Below are positions 49,979-59,270 of a DNA stretch of 64,000 bases, piece by piece (the first letter of the stretch is position 1; each line of letters begins with the position of its first letter). The stretch spans positions 248,001 to 312,000 of the forward strand of contig DIUX01000004.1 of the NCBI GenBank assembly GCA_002423185.1, read 5' to 3'. The DNA is from Micavibrio sp. UBA6147 (GTDB lineage Bacteria; Pseudomonadota; Alphaproteobacteria; Micavibrionales; UBA1664). Under the pieces are notes generated by a model. The model saw only the letters and a list, made by a program, of their open reading frames with translations. It was not told the DNA's origin and made no database searches. The translations under genes and the position numbers were made by a program.

Positions 49979-51043
49979 CTATGCAAATAATTCGGGAATG
50001 GCGCGTTTGATGAAAATATCCGACAACACGCGATAAAAATTGCGGATGGCCTTGTGCGTCGTGGTTTCGTAGCTGGTGTGGTATTCCAGTGTCGGAATCT
50101 GGATTGATGCGCCCGTCCATTGCCGCGCCGTTCCCATGATCAGGCGGCCTAGCTCGGTCGAGCCGAGATCTTCAATCTCCTTGCCTTGCGACAGGAAATA
50201 TTGGTCTTTGAAGTGGAACGGAATATTGTTGATGGAACAATAGTCTGCGATATTTTCCGTAAGTTCCATGTTAAAAATCGCGCTCTTGTCACGATTGCGC
50301 AAAACGATATAGCCGTCATTGACGAAGCGGTGTTCTTTGTAGGGGCTGGTGTCAAGGATGACGAGCTTATCGGACTCGATTTTTTGTTCGGTCAGGAAGT
50401 CCTGCATATGCGACCAGCTTTTGCCGATTTCTTCCTCGGTTGTTAAAATCGCAGTGCCTTGATAGCCGTTTTTGAACAAGGCATGGATGGCGGCAACGCA
50501 CAGGGCGTTGTCAATCTGGCCCTTTAAAAACCCGCCATGGCTGCGCCCTTTGCGGGCATAGGCAACGGGGGTGTTGAGGGGGAGGTATTCCATGCCTTCA
50601 ACATGGAACAACGCATCGCCGCCGCGCTGTAAACTGGGGTCGCAGGCAACGATTGTGCCGCTGCCCAAGGTGCGGGCGGTTGCGGAGTCATAGGCATAGA
50701 CTTTTTCGCCGACAAAACGTTCGTGAATCGAGGCGAGCATTTTTTGCGAGGAGCGGTCGTTTTGGCCGTATTTGATTTCACGCACATATTGCCCCGCATA
50801 GGCGTATTCGCCATTGCCGATGCTGATCAATCCGTGGCGGTCAATATGGGCGGATACGATGGTTTCATAGCCCTTGTCGCCGGAGATGGCCATGATGTTC
50901 GGCCATTGCGTGACGGTAAGCCCCATCGATTCGTATTCACGCACCAGATGGTTCATAAAATAACCTTCATGCCCCACAACCGCAGGAATATCGAGATATT
51001 CGAGGGTTTTGTCGATGATTAATCTGGTGGGGTCGATGGTCAT
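49979..51043 (-). CDS. M42-like metallopeptidase (glutamyl aminopeptidase family)
   Basis: The 354-aa protein resembles M42 co-catalytic zinc aminopeptidases. It has SAHIDRHGLISIG (H-x-D-x-x-G), GFLKGQIDNALCVAAIHALF (bridging Asp), TTEEEIGKSWSH (catalytic Glu-Glu pair), ILDTSPYKEH, and a C-terminal zinc His in LEYHTSYETTTH. It probably trims peptides after import. No signal peptide is seen, so it is cytoplasmic. ATG 51043 has AAAAGGT just before it; upstream ATGs (51076 and 51109) also keep the frame. It has a long 212-bp leader before the next gene without visible features. Confidence 0.82.
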   Translation of the reverse strand: MTIDPTRLIIDKTLEYLDIPAVVGHEGYFMNHLVREYESMGLTVTQWPNIMAISGDKGYETIVSAHIDRHGLISIGNGEYAYAGQYVREIKYGQNDRSSQKMLASIHERFVGEKVYAYDSATARTLGSGTIVACDPSLQRGGDALFHVEGMEYLPLNTPVAYARKGRSHGGFLKGQIDNALCVAAIHALFKNGYQGTAILTTEEEIGKSWSHMQDFLTEQKIESDKLVILDTSPYKEHRFVNDGYIVLRNRDKSAIFNMELTENIADYCSINNIPFHFKDQYFLSQGKEIEDLGSTELGRLIMGTARQWTGASIQIPTLEYHTSYETTTHKAIRNFYRVLSDIFIKRAIPELFA

Positions 51044-51338
51044 ACCTTTTACGTTTCGATAGTTCAGCGGTCGCATGGTGTGGTTTGCTCGAGTTGAAAA
51101 TTTGAACAAGCGTGTTCAAGGAGGGATTATCTATGAAAATACGGCGGAATTATGTGCGAAAACACATCTGATTCGTTTATTCTAGCAAGTCGCGGGGCAT
51201 AAGAAAAGCAAGGCTTTGGGGTTTTTTTGAATTATTTTCAAAGTTTTTTTGCGTGCCCAGATTTTGCCACATATCGGGGACATTGCCGCCTCATTTCCCT
51301 GTCATTATTCCTATACTGAAGCAGTAAAGGAGGCACTC

Positions 51339-51758
51339 ATGGCGATTGCACATACTCTGAACACGGCGACCACCCATACTCCCCGTCATACCGGCACAGG
51401 CCGTGTTTATAAGGCGCGTGTTGTTGACGGGTACGAGGCTACGGACGATACGCGCGGCGATATGCTGAGCAAACTTGTCGGGCACAGCTACGCCGAATAT
51501 TGCCAGCTTATGAATGTTGAACGTCACTATAACCTTGATTACGCGCAATATGCGGTGGTGACGCGCTATAACGAATTTGTGAATATCCTTGACGATAAGT
51601 CTTTCACGCCGCGCCAGCTTATTGCCGCTTTGCGCCGTGCGCAGGACAGCGCCGCACACCGCGACAATCATATTCCGTTTGTGACGTTTATTGTTGATGC
51701 GTTGGAAAAGGGCGATGTTTTTAACGGAGCCTATCCGGCCTTTGATATGACGCAATAA
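51339..51758 (+). CDS. Hypothetical protein (139 aa), unknown function
   Basis: ATG 51339 is fixed by an excellent AAAGGAGG 5 bp upstream. The 139-aa protein has no signal or membrane helix and is mixed: N-terminal Thr/His/Ala-rich disordered part, then helices (GDMLSKLVGHSYAEYCQLMN; VVTRYNEFVNILDDKSFTPR; ALRRAQDSAAHRDNHIPF). I recognise no domain. A terminator follows. The strong ribosome site suggests high expression. The 295-bp region upstream (51044-51338) has no further features that I can see. Confidence 0.65.
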   Translation: MAIAHTLNTATTHTPRHTGTGRVYKARVVDGYEATDDTRGDMLSKLVGHSYAEYCQLMNVERHYNLDYAQYAVVTRYNEFVNILDDKSFTPRQLIAALRRAQDSAAHRDNHIPFVTFIVDALEKGDVFNGAYPAFDMTQ

Positions 51759-51847
51759 AGAAGCGTGTTATTGCTCTGAAAGAATTAAGTTTTTACGTTC
51801 CCTCATTATCATCATCACGATCCATTTTTCCCCTTGTCACTCCTGAC

Positions 51848-51880
51848 GGCCATGCTTGTAATGAGCATGGCCATTTTTTT
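51848..51880 (+). terminator. Rho-independent terminator after the 139-aa gene
   Basis: GGCCATGCT-TGTAATG-AGCATGGCC followed by ATTTTTTT. It overlaps the last codon of the convergent small gene. Confidence 0.9.
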
Positions 51881-52169
51881 AGGGGCGGGGAGGCTTGTTT
51901 GCGGGGGATCGTGTCGGCTTTACAGCGATTTGATCGAGCGTATTGACGCGCAATGTCGTGCCGAAGACCGACCCGTTGAAAACGGCAATTTTTTTGTGAT
52001 TCAGTTTTTGCAGTTCCGGCACAATCGAAAACGGGTTTTGCCCGCGCATTTTCAAGCTATAGACCTTGCCGGTTGCGGTGGTCAGGATCATGGTTTCGTG
52101 TTCGCTCTTTGATCCTTCGTTTACGACGGATTTGGTGACGGTTCCTTCAATTTTTTTGACGGTTTTCAT
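51879..52169 (-). CDS. Small hypothetical protein downstream of the PRPP-synthetase-like gene
   Basis: ATG 52169 gives 96 aa with AGGA about 9 bp upstream. It is beta-rich and basic (KTVKKIEGTVTKSVVNEG; MILTTATGKVYSLKMRGQNP) and ends in an Arg/Pro/Lys tail. The pattern of alternating strands is OB- or SH3-like, but no family is recognised. It follows the PRPP-like gene by 27 bp on the same strand. Confidence 0.6.
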   Translation of the reverse strand: MKTVKKIEGTVTKSVVNEGSKSEHETMILTTATGKVYSLKMRGQNPFSIVPELQKLNHKKIAVFNGSVFGTTLRVNTLDQIAVKPTRSPANKPPRP

Positions 52170-52196
52170 GGCTATCAATCCTGATGTTACAGTTGG

Positions 52197-53264
52197 TTAT
52201 TTCGGGGCGAGGCGTTGCAATTCCTTGCGCGTGGCGGCATAGATCATGTCGGCGGTGCTGAGGAGTTTGACGCGCTGGCCAAAATTCGGGTATTGCGCCG
52301 AAAGGCGGGCGATTTTGGCGCTCACGTCGGGATTGGTGTCGGTGATGACCAGCGCATCAATCGTGAAACTTCCGTCCAGACGTTTATGGGTGAGAATTTT
52401 TTCAAGGGCGTTACCGCTCAAAATCGCGTGGGTGATCATGCAATGCGATGATCTCGCGCCCTTGTCCTTGACCGCGTTGCTGGCGTTGATGAGGGTGCTC
52501 CCGCCATCTGCCATGTCGTCAACGATCAGGCAGTCCTTGCCTTTGACATCGCCTTCGAATTTCAAAATCTTGGTTTGGTGGATTCCGGTGTGTTCCTTCC
52601 AGATTTTAATCAAACGCTTGGCTTCGTCGCCGCCGAACAGGTTTTCGCGCACAAGGCGGGCGCGGCGTTGTCCGGCGTCATCGGGCTTGTCGGCGCCGTC
52701 GGGCGCACCGACCATGACGTTGGCAAGGTCAAAACGGGACTTGGCGTAATCGGCAAAGAGTGTGTCCATCGACAATAAGGTGACGTTTTCTGCTCCTAAG
52801 TGGTTGCTCAGGAAACTTTCTGAGGCGCGGGAGTGGACTTCGGCGGTGACGATGCTGTTGGCACCTGCGGCCTTGAGCAAGAAGGCGTAATCGTCGCCGC
52901 CAATCGATTCCATGCGTCCGTGATTGCGTTTATCTTGACGGGCAAAGGCCTGAAATGGGGCGATGAGCGCTACAGGCCCCGCGCCATAGCGCTTCAGGGT
53001 GCGCAGGGCGAGGAGGGTTTGCATCGCGTGGTCGGAGACGGGGGCGCTGGTGGATTGGATAAAGGCGACGGGCTGGCCTTTGATCGCGGCTTCCATTGTG
53101 GTGGTGGCTTCGGCGCTTTCGCCGAACATCAATTCACTGAACGGCTCAGTGCCGGGGAATGTCGCGATACTGGCGGACAGATTGACCAAGCCGTCTTTGG
53201 CGGCGCGGGTGTTAAAGGCGGCTTTGACTTCGTCTGAAACCGCTGGCCCGAAAACATAAAACAT
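52197..53264 (-). CDS. Divergent ribose-phosphate pyrophosphokinase-like protein
   Basis: The 355-aa protein has the PRPP synthetase/phosphoribosyltransferase fold. The PRPP-binding loop CLIVDDMADGGSTLINASNA is intact (VDD-M-x-D-x-G-x-T). APFQAFARQDKRNHGRME, LLKAAGANSIVTAEVHSR and IVTAEVHS replace canonical ATP-site and 'D-L-H-S-x-Q-I-Q-G-F' segments. Canonical Prs makes PRPP from ribose-5-phosphate and ATP; the altered N-half and longer linker suggest a specialised or regulatory relative. It has no downstream Prs-typical neighbours. A canonical prs is not in the window. Confidence 0.8.
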   Translation of the reverse strand: MFYVFGPAVSDEVKAAFNTRAAKDGLVNLSASIATFPGTEPFSELMFGESAEATTTMEAAIKGQPVAFIQSTSAPVSDHAMQTLLALRTLKRYGAGPVALIAPFQAFARQDKRNHGRMESIGGDDYAFLLKAAGANSIVTAEVHSRASESFLSNHLGAENVTLLSMDTLFADYAKSRFDLANVMVGAPDGADKPDDAGQRRARLVRENLFGGDEAKRLIKIWKEHTGIHQTKILKFEGDVKGKDCLIVDDMADGGSTLINASNAVKDKGARSSHCMITHAILSGNALEKILTHKRLDGSFTIDALVITDTNPDVSAKIARLSAQYPNFGQRVKLLSTADMIYAATRKELQRLAPK

Positions 53265-53491
53265 TCATTTACCCTTATTGTCAGCCTTTGATCGTTCTTT
53301 ATTACTCTTATTATTGCCCCTCTATTCGGGGGCGGCGTGGTCTATACGCGTTATTTGTTTTATGAAAATATAGCGCGTATTTCAAGTTTAAAATGATGGT
53401 TCATCGCTTGAATAGCAAGGGGAAAGGGGAATTGTGTCGCGCCGTAAATTCGTTTACCCTTGCCACACATAATATTTAGGGAGGCCGAAAA

Positions 53492-55102
53492 ATGGCTCAG
53501 CTCAAGACAACAGCGTCCCAAACGGGGCAAGCCGACACCGAGGCCAACAAGGCGCATATGCAGGTTTTGGTCGATGATTTAAAGGCCAAGCTGGCGCAAA
53601 TTGACCTTGGCGGCGGCGATATATACCGCGCCCGTCATGTGGAGCGCGGTAAACTTTTGCCGCGCGACCGGATTAATGCGCTGCTGGATGCCGGATCGCC
53701 GTTTTTGGAATTATCGCCTCTTGCCGCGCATGAGGTCTATGACGACGTTGTTCCGGCGGCGGGGTTGATTACCGGAATCGGGCGTGTGGCGGGGCAAGAA
53801 TGCATGATTGTGTGCAATGACGCGACGGTGAAGGGCGGCACATATTATCCCCTGACCGTTAAAAAACACCTGCGGGCGCAGGATGTGGCGCGGCAAAATA
53901 ACCTGCCCTGCATTTACCTTGTCGATTCCGGCGGCGCGAATTTGCCCAATCAGGACGAGGTCTTTCCCGACAAAGACCATTTCGGGCGCATATTTTATAA
54001 CCAAGCCACCATGTCGGCGGCGGGCATCCCGCAAATTGCGGTGGTGATGGGGTCTTGCACCGCCGGCGGTGCGTATGTTCCGGCGATGTCGGATGAGAGC
54101 ATTATCGTCAAAGAACAAGGCACAATCTTTCTCGCCGGCCCGCCATTGGTGAAGGCCGCAACGGGCGAGGATGTGGACGCCGAAACCCTTGGCGGCGGCG
54201 ATGTTCACACACGCGTTTCGGGCGTTGCCGACCATTTGGCAGAGAATGACGCTCATGCGCTCGAAATCGCGCGCTCTTGCGTGAGCAACCTGAACCGCCG
54301 CAAGGCGCACAGCCTTGACATCAAGCCGATTGTCGAACCGCTTTACGCGCCGAAGGATATTTACGGCGTGATTCCGAAAGACCTACGCACCCCCTATGAT
54401 GTGCGCGACGTGATCGCCCATATCGTGGATGGCAGCCATTTTGACGAGTTCAAAAAACGCTATGGCGCGACGCTGGTGACGGGGTTTGCCCATATTTACG
54501 GCATGCCGGTCGGGATTGTCGCGAATAACGGCGTCTTGTTTTCTGAATCGGCTTTGAAAGGCACGCATTTCATTGAGCTTTGTAACCAACGGAAAATCCC
54601 GCTGGTGTTCTTGCAAAACATCACAGGTTTTATGGTCGGGCAAAAATATGAGAGCGGCGGAATCGCCAAGGACGGCGCCAAAATGGTGACGGCGGTGTCC
54701 TGCGCTTCCGTGCCGAAATTCACCGTCATCATCGGCGGGTCGTTCGGGGCGGGGAATTACGGCATGTGCGGGCGGGCGTTCAACCCGCGTTTCCTGTGGA
54801 TGTGGCCGAATGCGCGGATTTCCGTGATGGGCGGCGAGCAAGCAGCGGGCGTTTTGGCGACGGTGCGCCGATCCGCTATGGAACGCAAAGGCGAAAAATG
54901 GAGCGCCGAAGACGAAGCCGCCTTCAAAAAACCGATTCAGGCACAATACGATCACCAAGGCCACCCGTATTACGCCTCGGCGCGGCTATGGGATGACGGC
55001 GTGATCGACCCCGCCGACACGCGCCGCGTTCTCGGCCTCGGCCTGTCCGCCTCCCTCAACGCCCCAATCGACGACACACGCTACGGCGTGTTTCGGATGT
55101 AG
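53492..55102 (+). CDS. mccB: Methylcrotonyl-CoA carboxylase, carboxyltransferase (beta) subunit
   Basis: The 536-aa protein transfers CO2 from biotin to 3-methylcrotonyl-CoA in leucine breakdown. It has the decarboxylase/carboxyltransferase pattern: RHVERGKLLPRDRINALLDAG, a segment starting VVMGSCTAGGAYVPAMSDE, and GGSFGAGNYGMCGRAFNPRF. NITGFMVGQKYESGGIAKDG is an oxyanion-region segment, and the C-terminus (YYASARLWDDGVIDPADTRR) is the methylcrotonyl-specific tail. AGGGAGG 6 bp before ATG. It is first in a leucine-catabolism gene set. Confidence 0.96.
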   Translation: MAQLKTTASQTGQADTEANKAHMQVLVDDLKAKLAQIDLGGGDIYRARHVERGKLLPRDRINALLDAGSPFLELSPLAAHEVYDDVVPAAGLITGIGRVAGQECMIVCNDATVKGGTYYPLTVKKHLRAQDVARQNNLPCIYLVDSGGANLPNQDEVFPDKDHFGRIFYNQATMSAAGIPQIAVVMGSCTAGGAYVPAMSDESIIVKEQGTIFLAGPPLVKAATGEDVDAETLGGGDVHTRVSGVADHLAENDAHALEIARSCVSNLNRRKAHSLDIKPIVEPLYAPKDIYGVIPKDLRTPYDVRDVIAHIVDGSHFDEFKKRYGATLVTGFAHIYGMPVGIVANNGVLFSESALKGTHFIELCNQRKIPLVFLQNITGFMVGQKYESGGIAKDGAKMVTAVSCASVPKFTVIIGGSFGAGNYGMCGRAFNPRFLWMWPNARISVMGGEQAAGVLATVRRSAMERKGEKWSAEDEAAFKKPIQAQYDHQGHPYYASARLWDDGVIDPADTRRVLGLGLSASLNAPIDDTRYGVFRM

Positions 55103-55121
55103 TGGGGAGCAAGGTGGAATC

Positions 55122-55913
55122 ATGACAAACACAGTTTTTTTGGATGTATCGGCGGGTGGAGTGGCGACGATTACGTTGAATCGCTCTGACGTGCATAATG
55201 CGTTTGACGAGGGGGTGATTGCGGCGCTGACGGCGCGGGTGGCGGAGGCTTCCGCCCGTGACGATGTGGTCGCGATTGTTCTAAAAGGGGCGGGAAAGAG
55301 TTTTTCTGCCGGTGCTGATCTCAACTGGATGAAACGCGCGGCGGGGTATTCGATTGACCAGAACCGCGCCGATGCGCTCGCCTTGGCGCGGATGCTGAAT
55401 ACGCTGTATACCTGTCCCAAACTGACCATTGCCTGTGTACAAGGCGCAGCGATGGGCGGCGGGATGGGGCTTGTGTCCACATGCGATATCGTGTTGGCGA
55501 CCATGGAGGCCAAATTCGCCTTGTCGGAGGTTAAAATTGGCCTGATTCCTGCGACAATCGCGCCTTATGTCCTGCGCGCCATCGGGGCGCGTGCGGCGCG
55601 GCGTTATGCGCAGACGGGTGAGCGGATCAGCGCACAAAAAGCCTATGAAATCGGCCTCGTGCATGAATTATGCGCCGATGAGGCGGAGATGGGCGTGCGG
55701 CTTGGGGCAGTGCTTCAAGGCATCGCCGCCAACGGGCCGAAGGCGATGGCGGCGTCAAAGGCTCTGTGCCTTGATCTGGACGGCGCGGTGATTGACGCGG
55801 CGGTCATGAACGATACCGCCGAGCGCATCGCCCAAACCCGCGCCGGCGATGAAGCCCGCGAAGGCCTCACCGCTTTCCTCGAAAAGCGCAAAGCCGCATG
55901 GGTGCGCGATTAA
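55122..55913 (+). CDS. liuC: Enoyl-CoA hydratase/isomerase family, probably methylglutaconyl-CoA hydratase
   Basis: The 263-aa crotonase-fold protein has oxyanion holes KSFSAGADLNWMKRAAGY and QGAAMGGGMGLVSTCDIVLA, and FALSEVKIGLIPATIAPYV with the catalytic Glu. LNWMKR is typical of methylglutaconyl-CoA hydratase. It hydrates 3-methylglutaconyl-CoA to HMG-CoA. It follows mccB by 19 bp, consistent with a shared transcript. Confidence 0.93.
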   Translation: MTNTVFLDVSAGGVATITLNRSDVHNAFDEGVIAALTARVAEASARDDVVAIVLKGAGKSFSAGADLNWMKRAAGYSIDQNRADALALARMLNTLYTCPKLTIACVQGAAMGGGMGLVSTCDIVLATMEAKFALSEVKIGLIPATIAPYVLRAIGARAARRYAQTGERISAQKAYEIGLVHELCADEAEMGVRLGAVLQGIAANGPKAMAASKALCLDLDGAVIDAAVMNDTAERIAQTRAGDEAREGLTAFLEKRKAAWVRD

Positions 55914-56021
55914 TAACGCGATTCTTTAACGTGTTACCCGTCGTAAAATAAGTTGCGCCATTGCTTGCATTATGTTAAATGTCGCGTGTATCCTGACAAC
56001 ATTCGGCATAGCGAGTACAGT

Positions 56022-56386
56022 ATGAGCAATGTTACGATCAAAGCCGCCGGCACCGAGTTTTCACTTCCTCCCGCAAAAGAGCTTGAAATAAGCCAAGGTA
56101 ATCTCAAAATCGCGGTTAGCTTTAACGCGAATGGCAGTGTCACCTTAACGCATAATGTTACAGACCTGACCGTACAAGCCGAGGCACCGGCCGCCCCCGT
56201 AGTCCAGCGGGATCACTACGAAATATGGTTGGACGGTCCAGCTCGCTTCAGGTAAATGACGAGGCCGCCGGTGATGTTGCCCTTACTTTTGACGCAATTG
56301 CTCAAGACGTGATCGGCATCAATCAAGGCTCAAGTTTTTGGAGAATGGCTTTCTGTCACGGCTCCAATCACGCCAAAATTCTGTGA
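56022..56386 (+). pseudogene. Small gene split by a probable frameshift
   Basis: From ATG 56022 one frame codes MSNVTIKAAGTEFSLPPAKE and further protein-like sequence for 77 aa, ending at TAA 56253-56255. The -1 frame, open from about 56157 to TGA 56386, continues with equally protein-like text (LQVNDEAAGDVALTFDAIAQ; VIGINQGSSFWRMAFCHGSN). A single-base change near 56193-56240, for example in the C run at 56193-56197, would join them into one ~120-aa protein. It could also be two short overlapping genes or a sequencing error. No family is recognised. It lies between liuC and a secreted-protein gene inside the leucine block. Confidence 0.55.
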
Positions 56387-56553
56387 ATATACAATAATCG
56401 ACATTTTTTGAAGGCCTCGCTGCTGCGTCCATTTTTGCGGCAGAGCAATATTCTTTATGAGGTGACGGGGCAAGTCTTTGGCGCTATACTGCGCCGCAAT
56501 TGTATGAAAACAAAGGCTTGCCGCACCAAAGCGGCGCGAAAAATGGGAATATC

Positions 56554-57180
56554 ATGAAAACGCATATCGCCGGTCGGTTTTTCACGATTTTTTATGCCGT
56601 GATGGTGATGGCGTTGTTCGTTGGCGGTGCGTTTATGCCGGATGCTGCCGCCCAGCAAACAGGGAATCCCCAAGCGCCCTATACGCCGCCGCAAGCAATG
56701 CCGGATATTCATAAGAGCGTGAGTGAATTAAGCGATGCGTTGCTGAATGAACTTGGCGGCATACCTGCGGATCGTGGGCCGTTGCAAGCGCCGATGGCTC
56801 CCGCCCAGAACGAACAATCTGTGCCACAGCTATACAGCGCTTATGCAACCATTCGCGGATATTTAATGGCACCGAATGCTAAGGATTCGTTCGAGAGCTT
56901 TACAAAACTTTGCACCGATTTTCCGCGCCATTGCATGTTCATCAGTGAATTTTGGCGTGTGAGGGCATTGAAGGATTGCCTCGAGTTCAACAACTATGTT
57001 TTTGACGTTTTGATAACGGGAAGCAACCCCGAGCAACGCGGCTATTTCGAATCGATGATCGAGCAATGCAGCTATGGCTATTATTACGACCATTGGGATG
57101 AGATGAACGACAGTATTAAAAACGCCCTCGCCAAGGCCAAGGCCGAAAAAGAGGCGAAGGCGGCACCGCAAAAGAAATAG
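56554..57180 (+). CDS. Periplasmic protein of unknown function inside the leucine-catabolism block
   Basis: ATG 56554 gives 208 aa with a signal peptide (HIAGRFFTIFYAVMVMALFV, cleaved after AAA or AAAQ). The mature N-terminus is Pro/Gln-rich (NPQAPYTPPQAMPDIHKSVS). The helical C-terminal part has four Cys in a patterned run: KLCTDFPRHCMF, KDCLEFNNYVF and EQCSYGYYYDHW, suggesting disulfides, and ends Ala/Lys-rich. No enzymatic motif is seen. It sits between liuC and mccA, so co-transcription is plausible but a functional link to leucine breakdown is not implied. Confidence 0.65.
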   Translation: MKTHIAGRFFTIFYAVMVMALFVGGAFMPDAAAQQTGNPQAPYTPPQAMPDIHKSVSELSDALLNELGGIPADRGPLQAPMAPAQNEQSVPQLYSAYATIRGYLMAPNAKDSFESFTKLCTDFPRHCMFISEFWRVRALKDCLEFNNYVFDVLITGSNPEQRGYFESMIEQCSYGYYYDHWDEMNDSIKNALAKAKAEKEAKAAPQKK

Positions 57181-57234
57181 CCTTAAACGGGCAGCGTGAA
57201 GCGCCCAAAGGCAAAACGGAATGAGAGAAAACAC

Positions 57235-59265
57235 ATGACGATGTTCACCCGTATTTTGATTGCCAATCGCGGCGAAATTGCCGTTCGCGTTATCAAAACG
57301 GCGCGGCGTATGGGGATTGAAACCGTCGCGGTTTATTCCGCCGCCGATGCGGGGGCGATGCATGTGCGCATGGCGGATCAAGCCGTTTATATCGGCGAGG
57401 CCGCTGCGGCGAAAAGTTACCTCGTCATTGACGCCATCATCAAAGCCGCCAAGGATACGGGGGCGCAGGCGATTCACCCCGGATACGGGTTTTTGTCTGA
57501 GAATGCGGGCTTTGCGGAGCGCTGTGCGGCGGAGGGGATCGTCTTTATCGGCCCGTCTGCGGCGGCGATCAACGCGATGGGGCTCAAGGACCGCGCGAAG
57601 GAAATCATGGGCAAGGCGGGCGTGCCGATTGTTCCGGGCTATATGGGCGACAATCAAGACCCTGCCTTCCTACAAAAACAGGCCGATGAGATTGGCTATC
57701 CCGTTTTGATCAAGGCGGTGGCGGGTGGCGGCGGCAAGGGGATGCGCCTTGTCGAACGCAGCGAAGATTTCACCGAAAACCTCGCCTCGTGCCAGCGTGA
57801 GGCCGCGTCATCCTTCGGCAACGCCCATGTTTTGATCGAAAAATATATTTCCAAACCGCGCCATATCGAGGTTCAGGTGTTCGGCGATACGCATGGTCAG
57901 GCGGTGTATCTGTTTGAGCGTGATTGCTCGCTGCAACGCCGCCATCAAAAAGTGGTGGAGGAAGCCCCCGCCCCCGACATGCCAGATTCCATGCGCCGCA
58001 AGATGGGCGAAGCCGCCGTGAAGGCCGCCAAAGCCATTCACTATGCCGGCGCGGGAACGATTGAATTTATCGTTGATTCCTCGCAAGGCCTGCGCGATGA
58101 CGGATTTTACTTTATGGAGATGAACACGCGGCTTCAGGTCGAACATCCGGTGACGGAGGCGATTACCGGCCAAGACCTTGTCGAATGGCAATTGCGCGTC
58201 GCGGCGGGCGAGGCCTTGCCAATCGCTCAGGATGATTTGTCGATCAATGGTCATGCTTTTGAAGTGCGGCTTTATGCCGAAGACCCCGCCCATAATTTCT
58301 TGCCGCAAATCGGCAGCTTGTCGGAATTTTTCTGTGATGACCCGTTCGTGCGGCTGGATACGGGGGTTGAGGCGGGGGATGCCATTTCCATCCATTACGA
58401 CCCGATGATTGCGAAATTGATTGTCCACGGGCATGACAGGGCGGAAGCTATCGCTCGTATGCGCGCGGCGCTGAACCGCACGATGGTGGCGGGGCTGGTG
58501 ACCAATCAGGAATTTTTGGCGCATATCTTCGCGCATCCCGATTTCATCGCGGGGGATGTTGATACGGGGTTTATTCCGCGCCATTTGGCGGCGCTGGTGC
58601 CGCATGATTATGCCTTGCCGCGTGCGGTGGATTGCGCCTTGGCGCTGGCGGTTTTGTTGATGCCGAAGCAAAGCAATGCTGCGGCATCCCCCCTTGCCCC
58701 TCAAGACCCTTGGTCGGGCGGCGATTATTGGCGGATGAGCGGCGCGGTCAACCGTTTTGTCACGCTCAAAGACCGCGATGGTGCAGCGGTTGAATTGGCT
58801 GTGACCCTGACGGGGCATGGTATGGCGTTTGACTATGACGGTGAGGGCGTCACCGCCGCGCTTGATGGCTCCCCTTGCCATGCGGCGCATGGCTCGCTGG
58901 TGCGGCTGCGTATGAATGGCGCGTTGGTTGAGGGGTTTGTTGCCTGTGAACAAGGCGGGCGGATTGTCGTCGTACATGGCGGGCGAGTTGTGCGCTTTGC
59001 CATGGTTGATTACGGATCGGCGGCGGATGACGGCGCGGGGGCGGGGCGGATTGTGTCGCCCATGCCGGGGCGGATTGTGTCGCTGCTCGTCAAACAACGC
59101 GAAAAAGTCGCCAAGGGGCAACCGCTCCTCGTGATGGAGGCAATGAAGATGGAAGTCACCATCCGCGCCGGATGTGACGGTATTATTGACAACCTCCCCG
59201 TTGCGGCGGGCGATCAAGTCGAGGACGGCGCGTTGCTCGTGTCCATTGAACAGGCCGAGGCATAA
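57235..59265 (+). CDS. mccA: Methylcrotonyl-CoA carboxylase, biotin-containing (alpha) subunit
   Basis: The 676-aa protein carboxylates biotin using ATP and bicarbonate. The biotin carboxylase domain (about 1-450) has ILIANRGEIAVRVIKTARRM, a block starting VAGGGGKGMRLVERSED, YFMEMNTRLQVEHPVTE, and the ATP-grasp elements. The C-terminal biotinyl domain has MEAMKMEV with the biotin Lys, followed by IDNLPVAAGDQVEDG. ATG 57235 fits the family; the frame opens earlier. It is 5 bp upstream of liuE. Confidence 0.96.
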   Translation: MTMFTRILIANRGEIAVRVIKTARRMGIETVAVYSAADAGAMHVRMADQAVYIGEAAAAKSYLVIDAIIKAAKDTGAQAIHPGYGFLSENAGFAERCAAEGIVFIGPSAAAINAMGLKDRAKEIMGKAGVPIVPGYMGDNQDPAFLQKQADEIGYPVLIKAVAGGGGKGMRLVERSEDFTENLASCQREAASSFGNAHVLIEKYISKPRHIEVQVFGDTHGQAVYLFERDCSLQRRHQKVVEEAPAPDMPDSMRRKMGEAAVKAAKAIHYAGAGTIEFIVDSSQGLRDDGFYFMEMNTRLQVEHPVTEAITGQDLVEWQLRVAAGEALPIAQDDLSINGHAFEVRLYAEDPAHNFLPQIGSLSEFFCDDPFVRLDTGVEAGDAISIHYDPMIAKLIVHGHDRAEAIARMRAALNRTMVAGLVTNQEFLAHIFAHPDFIAGDVDTGFIPRHLAALVPHDYALPRAVDCALALAVLLMPKQSNAAASPLAPQDPWSGGDYWRMSGAVNRFVTLKDRDGAAVELAVTLTGHGMAFDYDGEGVTAALDGSPCHAAHGSLVRLRMNGALVEGFVACEQGGRIVVVHGGRVVRFAMVDYGSAADDGAGAGRIVSPMPGRIVSLLVKQREKVAKGQPLLVMEAMKMEVTIRAGCDGIIDNLPVAAGDQVEDGALLVSIEQAEA

Positions 59266-59270
59266 ACTCT

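Noticed and set aside
57808..59217. 469-aa minus-strand open frame under mccA
   Set aside because: Shadow of the biotin carboxylase gene; composition is atypical for a protein.
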